Of a stretch of 64,000 bases of DNA, positions 34,679 through 48,076 are shown piece by piece. The notes under the pieces are model-generated. The model had not been told where the DNA came from. It did no database searches and saw only the letters and a list, made by a program, of their open reading frames with translations. The translations under genes and the position numbers were made by a program. The stretch covers positions 23,809-87,808 of the forward strand of contig JAYMTJ010000043.1 in assembly GCA_036897525.1 (NCBI GenBank). The letters run 5' to 3'. Position 1 is the first letter of the stretch. Every line of letters begins with the position of its first letter. The DNA is from Pelargonium x hortorum. Taxonomy: Eukaryota > Streptophyta > Magnoliopsida > Geraniales > Geraniaceae.

Positions 34679-37100
34679 CTACTAGGTCAGTTCACAGAAA
34701 CTCGTAAAGCTATCAAATACATTGACTATATAGGTTATACCTTAACTTTCTATCCCAAACTTACACGAAAAGAGTACTTGACTATAGGACGCATACAAAA
34801 GGTGTTGCTTTTACAGCTGTAGGTCCATAATTTTAGGATCAAAGGTAGTTACAATATTATATAACATTTCGTATTTTCAAGAATCATTTCTATCTAATAC
34901 TTTTTTATAATTAAAGAGTTTTGTAAGAGATAGACTAAGTTGCATAAGCTTGAATGTAAAACGCCTCGTACCAAGCATTACCCCGTTATGTTCAGCTGCC
35001 CCTTACATCTTCAATAAGCAACACAAGTAAATTAGAAAACTTTATTCTAGGATTTGGAACCCATGGGATACACTCTTAATTATACCGCGTGTTACTTTTT
35101 AATAAAATCTCAGAAACTCGGGAAATATTTCTTAGTTCTATTATATCGTTATTTTATTAGCGGTAATTTGAAAATAAACAAGAGATCTATTTCTATTCTA
35201 TATAAATGATTTCGTTTCGGACAGTTTTTGCTATAAAGTCTTAGTTTTTTGCGATAAGGCGCTTTTGCGTAAATTAAAGGGATTCAAATTCTTTTGAGTT
35301 CTTATTATACCTTAGTTTTTGTTCAAGGATTAAAGAAAAGCTAAAAAGTTCCCCCATAACAAGCATAAGAAGAAATCAGGTAATTACCAAATCAAGAAGT
35401 TTGTTTAACTGTCCTGACTCCGATTATTTATACAATAGGTTGAATTTGCTTTTTTACTATAATCAAAGGGTCTCCCATAACTAAGTCAATTAGTTACTCT
35501 CTTATATCATATCAGGATCAGCGACAGATACTCACTTTCTAGGATTCTACCGAAATACGTATAGGAGGTACAGAATTAATTAGAAACAAGTTTAGAGAAT
35601 TAGATCTATTGACAAGACATATCCCAACAAGAGAGACACGAGGGGGTGTCCGAACTTTCATCAGAGTGGTATTATATACTATTATACAAAAACGGGTTTG
35701 CTTTTAGACAATTGTTTGCTTCCTCTGGGACTAAGGAGACTGCTAGATATATGATTTCTCTTTCCTGTACCTTATTGCAGCTGAACTTAGTACGTATAAT
35801 ATACGATATTCACTTTAGAGTTTTGTTTTCCAGAATTATGTTACTTAACTTAAGTAGGCAGTATAAATAAATATCTTAGGTTTCGGAACATTACTTGTAA
35901 ACCTTTTTATTTATCTTCGTTAGGATTAGGCGTTCTCAAAAGGTTTTAATCTCTCAAAAACAAAGCAAGATTTCAATTTCCAATCATATATAAGCTTAGG
36001 GCATTCTTTACAAATGCCTGATAAGAAGCCCACATAAAGGAAGCACTCTATTTGGATTTGTTACAACTCTTGTAAAGTGGAACTCATTTTATTTACTACA
36101 ATATTTTAATAATATGCTATAGAAAGAGAGTATCCTCAAGATTAGCTAGAGCAAGTGAAAGGCTAAGCTAAAATAAAAAGGGGTCCCAGGAGTTAGATGT
36201 CCCTCTTTTAATATATTAATAAGCTATAGTAATTACCATACGACTATACGGGTTGACTACGATTGTCACAAGGAGCGACTGGTCTATCTTATGCATTTGA
36301 ATTAGAAATTGACCCTTTGAGGTATAACTGCAGAGGTTAAGGGGAGCCTGCTAGCAATCATGATAAAGCACACATTATCTGTTAAATATAAAAAAACCTG
36401 CTGGTAGCTCGGCCCGATAAACAAGAATTAAAGTCAGATAAAGAGAATCCTTTACTTTTTCTTAATATATATCCAGAGCTCTCGGAATCAACATATTTAC
36501 TATGTTTTAGAATTCCCGGACCTTTCCGCTTAATACAGTTAATCCTTTCATCAAGCCAAACCTTTCTCTCTAGAAATCCCGCCAATTACTAGTACTAGGA
36601 AAAGCATCCTTAACCTTGCTTACACACTAATCTATAAATAGAAATATAGTAGTACTTAAAGCTATTTTATTAGACTCCTCTTGTAAACCTATACTGGGCT
36701 CTCGTTAGTTGAAATTTGAATTCTTATCTTAAAGCCTATCAAGTAGCTCTTTTCAACTAGTTCATATAGTTAGCGGACTTACTTTACATCTGTGCGTGGA
36801 AGATTCCTTTCTAGTTAAAACAACAAGAAAAAATCCTGAGGAACAAAATGAAGTGTTACCCTTATCTACAACTTGGAATTCCCAGCCTTTACTTTAGGAA
36901 TATCCGGAGGTTCCTATCCAATATACACTTAATTTAAAATAGATAAGATAAAATACATAAGGATCCCCCCTTTTTTAGAACTCCTTTACCGACAAAGCAA
37001 AGAAGGATTTTCTTTCCACAGCTTTATAGACTTCTGAGTCCTATTAGACTATTATACCTTCACTAGAGTAGAGAGTCAGTTACACTAATAGAATAATGTA
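34679..37100. other. No recognisable gene
   Basis: Open frames at 35646-35870 + and 36382-36585 - have no recognisable domain. A CCATGGGTTCCAAATCC string near 35,050 (minus) is a weak T-arm look-alike. G-run/C-run palindromes continue. Nothing else is supported. Confidence 0.5.
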
Positions 37101-38970
37101 GTAAATATAAATAACAGGGTTCACTGATTCTATACCGAACACGGATAACTCTCTAACTCAAAGGAAGCTAATGCCTCTCGATCGGCAAGTATCAAGGGTT
37201 CAGGATGACAGGAATTCTTAGTTTATCTGGTTATGACAAGGGCTACCCAAGAATCTTTATAGGAATCGAATTGACTCTGTGATTTAAACTCTTGTGCTTA
37301 TCATACAAAAGGCAAGCTTGAAAGGAAACCTTGTTAGCTAACTATCTTATGAACCTAAAACTCTAATCCCTCTTTTCTTCTAGAATCTCTAGCTCTTGTA
37401 AATAAATATATATCTTGTTCGGTAACCTCAAATGAGAGAGCTATACACCTTTGTTAAGGCTTATTTATACCCTTCTTAATAAGACAAGGAAAGATAACTA
37501 TTTCCGTTTTTATCTTGTTTATGGACTTGTACGCTTCTTCGTTCCTTTTGCTTTAAACTAGAAACCACTTAACTCTTCCCTAACTCTAATTCATTCCTCT
37601 AAACTAAGAGGGAACACACAAATGCCTTGTGCCTCTCATATAATGTCCTATTCTTAGCTCCTTTAGTTTAGAATTCCTAACCAACTACAAATACTCCTCT
37701 CGCTAACAACTCTCATTCCACTTGACTCTACCATTCCAAACCAATCCACTCAAGAATTAACAACCCATGAAACTCCCGAGGTAGCGAAACCTGTTCAGCC
37801 TATTAAATTAAGGTTGTCAAGTTATGATAAATGAAATGATAATAGATTCTTTGTTAATGAAACCTGTAATTGACTGAATAAAGTACTTAAATTCTATTTG
37901 TTTGGGAAAAGCTTAAGGACTCAATAACTAGGTTTTGAAGGTGATGGTATAGCCTAGAGTAAAGCACCTATTGGGACTTACTTTACGTGATGGTATAGCT
38001 ATAGTTTTGGATTGAGGTGTTATTAGAGTTTCGGCTGACTGGCAAAGAGCTTAGTTCTCGTTCGGATGAAAGGAAAGGTTCTTACTTCTTCCTTGAGATG
38101 CTAGAGAGAGTCTGATTAGCTTCCTATTCCTAAGAGAGTACAGTGAATAGCCGAGGGCGGTATGTATACTGTGAGTTCTTAGTCATAGATATTAAGGGAG
38201 AGTGGACATTAGTGTTCATAAGGTATTTGAAGAGAGTCATAAGTTAGGATTTCTAGGGTAGAGTTGCTTATTAGTTGTTAGGCTCCCTAAGATAGGTGTT
38301 TTAGTTTGTTAGCTTGTTAGGAGTATGATTTACCAGAATAGTCTTAGTTATCTTGATGACCTTATATTGTTTATAGAAGAACCAGTATTGGATTTAGTTG
38401 ATTTACTTTGGTGTTGTGGATTTCCTTGTATTCCGATTTTGGTTTTGTAGTTTGATAACCTTATAATGTTTTGATTCTCTATTCAGCATCCTTTACCGGT
38501 AAGATGGAAAGTCCAATCGACTAGATCTTCCTAGGTTACAAAGACTTTGATTCTCTTTAGGCTCGCTCTGACTGTTGACAGCTTGCTTTCAAAGACTGCT
38601 TACAATTGAATCTTAAAGACCCTGCTGTCGATCTTGAACCAAGACTAGGGCTTCGCGCCTCGTTCAAACTACCCATTTTAACTACCATCACAAAGGGTCA
38701 ATTTGAGGTGAATGGAAAGCTAGCTACAGTGAGGATTAAGGCATAAAGCTGCTAGCGCAATCCCACTTCCAATTACAGATAAAGAGGGCTAAAGACCCAG
38801 CAACAAAGTCCTTTTCGAAACTTCTCTAAATCGCAATCTTAATTAGCTTTTTTCCAAGTAAACCGAAGGAATTGGCGAACACTCTCAACCCTTGAAATTC
38901 GGAACCTTCTTTATGCTGAACCTTGATTCTCTACTGAGCTTCTACGAGATCTCGCACAATTTTCTTACCA
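37100..38970. other. Second block with altered texture
   Basis: Between about 37,100 and 38,970 the sequence again has few homopolymers and resembles the 16.8-26.3 kb block, but I found no convincing copy of the dispersed repeat. GTGATGGTATAGC occurs twice, near 37,941 and 37,987. The GGCGCGAAGCCCT box lies at 38,647 on the minus strand. No open frame of note. Confidence 0.4.
38647..38659 (-). repeat. GGCGCGAAGCCCT box, inverted copy
   Basis: The plus strand reads AGGGCTTCGCGCC, the exact reverse complement of the boxes at 4,021 and 20,755. The flanks share no extended similarity with the other copies. Confidence 0.6.
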
Positions 38971-40566
38971 ATTACCGGAACAAAAAGACTTATCCTTGAA
39001 AGCTTATCTAAATAGGAGGAATTCGCTTCTCTATTATTACGCACTAAAACTCCTTAGCCTAATAGCTAGATCAGAAAAAAGCTAATATTACAGGGGTCCC
39101 TTTTTATTTTAGATCAGTACACGCTTAAACTTAGTATATTTGTTTACTCTTTCATTCACTGTAATAAAACATCTGGTAAGGAATAAGAAAAAGAATTCAT
39201 TTTATGGGTAACAACATCCTAAAAGGAGCACTCTAAGGTAGACGCTTCTGGACATGTATTACATAATTCCATTCCGCTTTGGAAATCATTAGTGCAAGAC
39301 TAGTTGTATAAGGTACACGAGTGCTTTCTCTTTATTACATCAAGCATTCTCATACTTATCCACGTGTATTTTTTAAGGTTACGGCCTTCTTTACTTTCTT
39401 TCGGAGGATTAAATCACTCTTTTATTTAACGGTTCAGGCAAGCACCTGATTTCTCTAAACTCTAGCTAATGTATGATATGGATCACTAGCAGGCACTTTC
39501 TTTTCTCTTTAATAGGAAATCTAAAAAGGTTATCTTGTTATGGGTACATAGAGGTAAAAAAGACCTTTTTATTTTGTAGTAGACCTCTTCTATTTATAAC
39601 TTAGTTAAACTACTATGTTGTAATCTCTGTCTTATAGGCAATGGTATAGAAAAGGAAGAGATACCTTATATAAGAAAGTCTTTTTGTCTCTTTAATATAA
39701 GGAAAAAATCGAGTATATTTACAACAGTACTTAAGCGAGTCTTAGGGGGATTTAATAATTTAGAGCAAAGTGCTAACATAATGAAGTAGTAGGTACTGAA
39801 TAAAGGGTCCCCTAAGTTTTGTAAGAAAGGATTTAAGGTTCGTTATTAAGGAGTTATCAACTAATCAAAATAAAAGCCAAAGCCCTTTTTTACCTTTTTT
39901 TCCTAATACTACGTACGAGATATTAACCTGTTATAGAATTCCTAACACTGAGTTTTAGTTTTCAAGGTTGGATATTTAGTTTGCTTGCGGGTTTCCAGAT
40001 AAATAATAGGAGAATTATCGTAGGTAAGGGGGGCTTTGCAGGGGATCCAGTTGTAGATAAATAAAAGCAACAGTCAAAAGGAATCTATGACACACCCAAA
40101 CCCAAAATAAGTAACTAAATCCGTAGCTACAGACTCCTATAGAAAGTTCCGTTCCTATCGAGTATTAGTGTAATAAAGGAATTCTTGTATAATGCCTATG
40201 AGGCTTCTCTTTTCTTTTTACTCGGTACCGTACCGTATTTGTTCAATTCTTGCTTATGAATCTATATCTCTAATAAGTTACAATACCCCTTCGCGGGAAT
40301 CCTTTTTATCTTAAGAAGTTTTAAGATCTTGTATTTCACACTTTAAAGTTTATAACTATTTTCTAGTATGACTCTTATTTTCCAAAAACTCAGAGTCAGA
40401 GCGAGCCCGCATTAAATCGCGGGTAAGGTTAGGTCATATTCCTCAATTAATACTAAGGAATGGCGGAAATAAGCAAAAACCCTGTTTTTTACTTTACTCG
40501 GTAAGATGATTCATTATTCTCCAAAGGCAGTTCCCTCCATATACTGATAAGCTAAAAAGAACATGA

Positions 40567-40579
40567 GGGCTTCGCGCCT
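40567..40579 (-). repeat. GGCGCGAAGCCCT box, inverted copy 2
   Basis: The plus strand reads AGGGCTTCGCGCC. This is the second inverted copy within 2 kb (the other is at 38,647). The next bases on the box's 5' side also agree in part with other copies (AAGGCGCG at 4,020 and 20,754). Confidence 0.6.
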
Positions 40580-43500
40580 TAGAACAAGTAATTGTAGTGT
40601 TATCTATTTCTATTATACTCTATAAAATACTAAACTTCAGGAATATTAGGTACAGGCAGGCGGGCAGGAACAAAAGCCGATACAACATAATGCAAATAAT
40701 AGAAGAAGGGCTTGCGACCTACCAAAAATGTCCCATTTAGGTGTTTAACTTTAAGGTGCATAATTTAGGAACCTAGAGAGAATCGTATAAAGAAAGGCCG
40801 CATCATATATCATAGCTCAGGAAATTCCCTGAAAGGAGTCAAGATTTATACAAGACTTTACTTTCTAGAATAGAATTAGTAAAATAAAGACACTATACCT
40901 TATGCTCGTAATTGACAAAAGAGTTGCTGCTATTCAAGGAAAGGTGAGTGGAGGACTCTAAATCTTATAACTAACGACTTCGGTTTAATTAAAAAAACGC
41001 GTAAAGAGCCCTCGTAATGGTTAATAAGCCTAGGAACAGATGTAGTTTTTGAAAGACCCTTCATTAGTATGCCCTCTATTACGGAATACTCCTTACCACG
41101 CCTCCAATTTTGTAACGAGAGGAAGAAATAAAACAGTTCTCCTTTAGTATAGAGGTAAACTCTTACTCAATTTCATTGCTAGTGAATAATTCTTGAGACT
41201 TATAAAAAAAAATGAAAGTCCTTCTTGCAACGAATCTCCTGGAAGTGTCCATTACTCAAACCCTAAAATATGTAGATTCAAGCCGGATAAACAAAGCATA
41301 AAGGGGGCTCCTCCTCTGAAGTTAAAACTTTTAGAAGAGATATTAGGAGTTTAAGGGAGAGCTGAGTATCCGTTTTCTTATAGGTAGAACAAGTCAATTA
41401 ACTGTAAAACAAAGGCTTTGGTTAGGTATAAAAATTCCTTTTCAGTTTGATCAGTTCTAATACCTCTTAGTAGGAATGCTTTCCAATCTTCGCTTTTCAA
41501 GACTCAAACCCATGTCTATGGATTTCTAGTTGCGCTTTGCGCTCTTTTGAGGTATTTATCTATTCTAATGCAAGACCCTCTTATTTCTTTTTTATGCATT
41601 ACAGCTTGGCTGGAAAAAAAAGATACTAGATACTCGAGTGCTCCCTGGCTAGCGAACCTAATGAATGCTAAAGGGAATTGGCAGCTTCAATAAGGAATGC
41701 AATAAGATCTAAAGGGTAAGAGTTTCCCGATTTCATTGCAATTATCTTGGGCTTTTTTGTAAAAGGGACTTAGAATCAATCTGTTTGATAGGTAAAAAAA
41801 AAAGATCTATGAAGTATGTCAAAATCAAATAAAAAGAGACCTAATTCTGGTATATATTATTAGTAATAGGGGTACGGGCTTAGAAACTTGTTTAGGTATT
41901 CTCCTTTTACGGAATACCCTGAGTGGTAGGAGAGGTCCTTTAGAATACAATAAGTTTCTATTCTTAACCAGGTACAAGGACTCCCTTATTCAACTCAACC
42001 ATCTGTTTCGTGGGAATAAAGACTAAGATAAGAGCAAAACATATACATATGCCAAGGATTTTTTCTTGGGTATAACTACTAGCAGTATATTAAAGCGGGC
42101 GGGAGCCGCAATTCTAAAAAGAAAAAATGCCTTTAAAGCTCTCCCTTTTGAACCTTTACCAGACTTAGGCCTATGATATTGCTGTTCTAATCTTAAGAGA
42201 TTAAACGTTTCTACTTCTCAGTTAATGTTATAAAAAAATCTCAGGCGGAGCTTCTTGGGGGTTAGTTTTTTAACTTCTCGAAACTAGTAACTCTATAAAA
42301 GAGTCTGGGGTTTCATTTCTAAACTAATTACAGTGCACAAGACCCCCATAAACCATAAGTTCACAGAATTGAAAATTAACCGGATTTTTATATTAACAAG
42401 TTTAGGCGAGTCTCGTAGTCTAATCCTTAGGAAAAAACAATGTGGGTTTAATAATTACGTATATTTTACTATTGTACCTACCAAAGCAAGGAAGAACCTT
42501 AGAACCAAACCTAACTATGTACTTCTCATTTTCATGTACTATCTTAGTGCCCTTTCTTATTCTTAAAAGCTAGACTATATAGCAAGGTGAGCTCCTTAAA
42601 TACCTAAATCCAATAAACCTCATCCTTGAAAGCCTGTCAATGAGTGTACTTTCTACCGAGTAATGAAAACGAGCCTAAGGAATTGTAGCTTTACCGATAA
42701 TGGGATAGCGAGCCAAGTAAGTGCTGATGGTAACAGATTCTCTTCTATGCCAATTATAGGAATTTCTTGTCTAAGCTTAATAGCTAGGAAGATAACTGAG
42801 TCTAGAGAATCCTGTTCTTGGAGTGCCGATACAATGCTTTTAGCCTGCAAATCAAATAGAGTATAGAATTAAGAGTGAATGCTAGCCAAACGATTCGCCG
42901 GTAAAGGAGTCAAACTTAATAGTACATAACACACAATATAGGACATACCACTTTATTCTTATTCTTCATTCATGACTTAGTTATTACGACTTCTTGACTT
43001 ATTGTTATGAGTTACGAGTATTATATTATGAGCTAGACTTAGTAGTACGAGGGATAGTAAGAAAAGAGATACCTGCTTTACAGAAATTAGAGAAAGTAGG
43101 AGTAACAGTAAGACCCATAGTACAATAGGAGCTAGTTCAATCAAAAAGCGAACTTTTATTAGAGAGGGTTCTAAAACATAATATTTGAGATAGAAGAGAA
43201 GTTTTGCAGTAAAGTAATTATTAGTACAAGTTTCTGCATCATTATAAAGTCCGAGTTTGCAGGAATCCCACTTAGCCCTGGTAACTAGGGTCCTTGTTCG
43301 TATTCTCGTAAGAGATCTCTGTCGCTACCATTTTTGATACCCTCTTTTTTTCGCAAGGTTCTCAGGTATACTGATTAGGAAAACGAAAGTCTAGATGCTG
43401 ATCGAATGAATGAATATAGGGGCTCTCTTCATTCATGCCATTTTCGATATGTAAGAAATCTCTAACAAGCTAGTTTATTTTACATATTTTATACTTTTTT

Positions 43501-45850
43501 TTTTCGTAGAGTAATATATCCTCTAAAATAAAGGAACTGCAAAGCTTTCCTTTGTGAAACTAGATCCACTGTGTGGAGGGGCCCAAATCCAACACCGGAA
43601 CGCGGGTTTTAGTATTATCTCCCTGTTTCCTGATGCTTTCTGGACACTTAATATAACTTCAATTTGAAAGGAGGATACTTTTCTTACTTATTAGAAACTC
43701 CTGACTTTTATTAAATGCTTTCCAGAATACTTGTTATTACTGGCTAAAGCTCCCGCGGGATACCCCACATAAGGAAACTAAGGGATTTCCCTAACTAATA
43801 AATATAGGGTCTCAATCACTTTAAAATAAGTCTATCTATTTAAAAGACTTTCAAAATCAGGATAAAGAGGGAATGGAATACTTACTCATTAGAACAATAT
43901 CAAAGTTCTTATCTGTAATAGTTTAAAACACGAGTTTAGGGGTCTCCTGTTCCGGTCATCAAACTCTAGCTACTGAATACCTATAGACGATTTTTCATTA
44001 ATTAAAAGGTAGAAGGTTAGCTATATTAAGATAAGAGTATAAGCCGTTCGTTCCTCAACCAACTGGGTTTTAGAGTTTCGCTAGTTCCCATAAAAGCTAA
44101 ATCTTTTTGGGCATTCTGTTAGGGAATACTACTAATCTTACGGGGATAGTATGCACTTTTCCCGCAGGCTAAGAAGCGAGATAAGATATTAGGAGATATG
44201 GGCCACTCTTCCGGTTGAATTTCATAAGGAAAGCTTTGACTCTAGTGGGATAAAGATCTTGCTAAATAAAACTAAGTAAATAGATACTATTAGGAATAAA
44301 ATAGAGTAACATGTAGCCGAGACAGGAATTCTGAAGAAATTCTAGTCTGAGTCCTTTTAGGCTTTTTGAGTATGTTAGGAGTTTTACCCACTCTTTTGGT
44401 TACCCCTTTTACATATAAATAAGCACCCGATAATCCCTTAACGAGAGTTGCCTATTATTGCTCTGAAATTTTTTTTATTCTTTAGGGAGTTCTTTATAGT
44501 TCTAAATCTTATAGTAGGAGACTTATTAGTCAGGAAGCCGTATTTTTCTAAGGGGAAGGGGGCCTCTTTAAATTTGTGTTCCCTTTAGCCTTTGTGAAAT
44601 TTCTACTAAGTTCCTTTAGCGGATATTACCTTTTTTTCTTAGAAATCTAATCAGCAGTACCCGTACCTTACCTTGTTGCTATTAAATTAAAAGTAGGTAA
44701 GAACAGGGGGTTGTTTCTAAGACTGTAGGACTATTCTATTCCCCAGCAAAGTTAAAGATTCCTGAGCTTAGCTTGGAATATCTGGTAGATTAAAATGAAT
44801 TTAAGTTACTAAAAAAGGCAAGACTAAACACCCTTCCAGGATATATCGAATACTACACTTTAAAGTTTATCAGCTAACCTTTTTTTTACCTATCCTTTTA
44901 TGTATAAGCCGCCCAGCTTAGTACAGCGCGAGTAACTCCAATATCTTGCAATTTTCCAAGCCCCGAAGCAGGGAAATATCCGTCCTTTTCGGTTAGGTAA
45001 GCGCCGAGGAAGTGCTTTATACCTGGAAAGGAGAATAAGCCTCTTGCTATTACCTTCTGAAATTGGCTAACACTTGAGCTCAATTTCCCTTATGAGTAAG
45101 TAATCCGGAGCCCTCTTTCTTATATGCTTTCCTTAGATTGTTAGAGCCTGCAACCGAACTCCCTTTGTAAAGGAAAGTCTTATGCAATGTGGTCTAGTAC
45201 ATAGTAAGATTTAGTCTTTAATAAATAGAAATAGTAGGATTCTGAGACAAGTATTCGTGGGAATATAGACTCCTCGGCTTAATGGAAAAACAGGTGCTTG
45301 GCTTAGTTAGGAGACTCCTGGTGCAGATTACTTAAATAGTATAGTATAGTCGCGCAATTGAAGATATAAGGGGTTGTTTTGCAAATAACTAGTACTTAAG
45401 GGGCTGGCTTGGATAAGAGAACTTCCATCTTTTATTCTATCTTAATACTTAAGTGTTAGTACATCCTGTATGTGTTGTAAACAATTTTATTGTTTATAGT
45501 CAACCGACGCCCAGTATAACTTTTTCCTGTATCCACACCTGATTTGCTGCCAAAAATAGACTTTCATTACTCTAAAAATGTGAATCTCCGTATTCTTGCG
45601 AGGCTTACTGTATATAAAGGAGACTCCAACTTAACTTCAGAATTCTGGGATTCCTAATTCGGCAAATGTCTAACCTTCAGAAAGAAGTCTATACTAATTA
45701 AGTACGCCACTTAAGGTAAATAGCTGGTAAAGGCTCTTAAAAGATATGTGCATAAGCAACAAACCCCTAAAGAATAAATAAAAGGGAGCCCCATACTGAA
45801 AAGAGAGACGCTAAATATTTCGTTTATCTAATCTAGGGTTGCCCCTAATT

Positions 45851-45865
45851 AATATAATATAATAT
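45851..45865. repeat. AATAT microsatellite
   Basis: Three perfect AATAT units. Simple sequence. Confidence 0.6.
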
Positions 45866-48032
45866 ACCGCTAAGATAAGAATCCTTTTACTTTAAAATAA
45901 AAGTCTGGGCTCCGCACCTTGCGGAATACCGAATACCTCGAACTTTACCGGGTTCCTATCTGAGACTTGCCCCTTAGATTAGCGTTTCTGAGCTCTTTTG
46001 GACCGGTTTCTTAGAGGGCCTGATCCCTTGTGAGTGTATTCATAGACCCATGCTTTCATGCAGAAGGTTTACAGTAGCTAGGGGGATTTCAATTGGTTAA
46101 GAGGGTTGGAAGTGAAAGCGATTGTAGGGCCCTTTCTATTTTAATTAACCCAAGTTAGACTTCTGAGTTACTTTTTCGTCGTGGTCATTATATAAAGCTT
46201 TCAAGTAGAGTTGCTTTCTTGAGAGGTATCTTAACAGTTCTCTTGGATGTATCTTATCGTTTTGAGGTCTTTTTTTTTACCCTACTTAGTTTATGATATC
46301 CTATATCCATAAACCTTTTAGTAAGGGATCCTCTCAATCTCAACGTTGTTTAAGCGCTAAGTGCTTTGGGGCGTGGCATAAGTATAAGTGTCAGGGTATT
46401 CGTATTAGCAATACCTATCTGTAGAATACCGGGGAGTTCTACTACTCAATTTTTTGTTAGATAATAATGACTTCGTTAAGGGCTAACTAGAAGCGTCTTT
46501 CCCCCGAAGGTCTTTAAATCAGATAAGGTTCATACATAAATAAAATATGTAGAATCCTCCTCTGGGATATTAGAAGATATAGAATTTCGAACTAGAAAGA
46601 CACACGAGGCGGAAGACTAAAGCTATAAATAAAGACTTAGGTAGAGTCAACCACGAACCACTTCTTAGGTACAGGCCTCTCTGATTATATGAGAACCTTC
46701 TTTCTCCGTTTATATTTTTTTTAGATGGGTATTCCTTTCATATAGGGGCAGAGGAGTTCCTTGTCTATTCGAAGCAAGCATGTTTCAGTAAGTACAGGGC
46801 TTTTTAGGACTAAACCCCTTTCCGAGAAGAGAAAGAACTCATTACATTAAAAGTGGTTAAGGGCTATTCTCCTTTTCTATCAGCCCCAAATTATATACTT
46901 AATCGTATGTTATGTATCCCGTGTTGTGAAGTAAAAAGGAGTTACAGATATTCTTTGGTAATAGACTCGGATTCTAGATAAAAAAAAGTAGAACTGCAAT
47001 TAAGGTTTCTGCAGTGTATCATTACACCTTTTTTTATTTATAAAAGTTTTTCTTGACTAGCAGCATTATAGTTTATTATGTATAGTTCTGCTTTATCGTA
47101 TGTAAGAAGCCCTAGAGATCCATTTCCTATATTATTTGACCACTTTTTTTCGGGATTCTATATCTTGTTATTTCCGTAGGTCCAAGGTATATGTATAGTA
47201 TATCATGTAAACTTCGTTTCAAAGTAAATAAAGAGAGACTTTCTTTCTACAAAACCCCACTTCGAGTTCAAAAACTTGACAGCCAATTGTTTAGGGTTGC
47301 CTTTCTTTTCTGAAATTTATGCCAAACAAAAAATGTTCTAGTTGTATCCGTCCAGAGCTTATTCACACCTGAAAGCTAGACTTTAGAAGTTCCTCAGGGT
47401 TGGGTGTTACTCATTGACTAAATAAAGTTTAACTTAGTCCATATAAAATGGGTAAGACTTTGGTTTGGGACTAATGAGAGTTATAATATTCTTATTATTT
47501 TATATATAAGATATTCTAAAAGGTTGTGTAATGGCATCCCTTTATACAAAAGAAAAGGGGAATTCCGATGTTAAAGCAGTTTTCAAAGGTCGTGTATAAG
47601 TCAGTTTCTACATTGTAATAGCCAGGGTATTTTATCTTTCCAGGATATAGTAGGAGCTTCTTGGCAAAAGCGCTAGGCAGGGATTTCTAGCAGTATAAAA
47701 TTTTCCTGAGGACCCTATTGGGTGTGAAGGGCAATGCTTGAACTTGTGTATCAAACCCAATGGTTATACCTAATTAATCCTAACTATAAAATAAAAGACT
47801 TACAGGATTCGGAGTTGCAGCTTTAACAACTGAACGCTGAGAGTCCTTTGAGGTCGAATAAGTATAAAAACTGCCTTCTTTTCTTGTATCTAATACATTA
47901 TCAGTTTAATTTAAAGGAGAATCCTCAAAGCTAAAGGGCTACTTCGTTATCAGTATTGTATTAACCTATAAACTTATCAGGTTGAACTATTAAAAGATTT
48001 AAAGTCTGTTTGCTGTACCCAGGTCAAGCTTA

Positions 48033-48076
48033 TTCCAATTCTTTCCAATTCTTATTAAGCAGGTTTAAGCAGGTAA
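48033..48076 (+). repeat. Two adjacent 10-base duplications
   Basis: TTCCAATTCT is repeated with a 10-base period. Immediately after it AAGCAGGTTT is followed by AAGCAGGTAA, also with a 10-base period. Two independent duplications of the same length side by side suggest local slippage. Confidence 0.5.

Noticed and set aside
42653-42866. Overlapping open frames on both strands; the minus one faintly recalls an ATP synthase alpha segment (SALQEQDSLDSVI)
   Set aside because: The similarity stops after about 20 residues and lacks the conserved motifs that follow in the real protein. Simultaneous openness of both strands indicates low stop density.
47730-47850. Split tRNA look-alike: D-arm half near 47,830 and T-arm-like GTTCAAGC near 47,733, minus strand
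   Set aside because: The halves are too far apart, the stems do not pair and no type can be assigned. An intron-containing tRNA is not supported.
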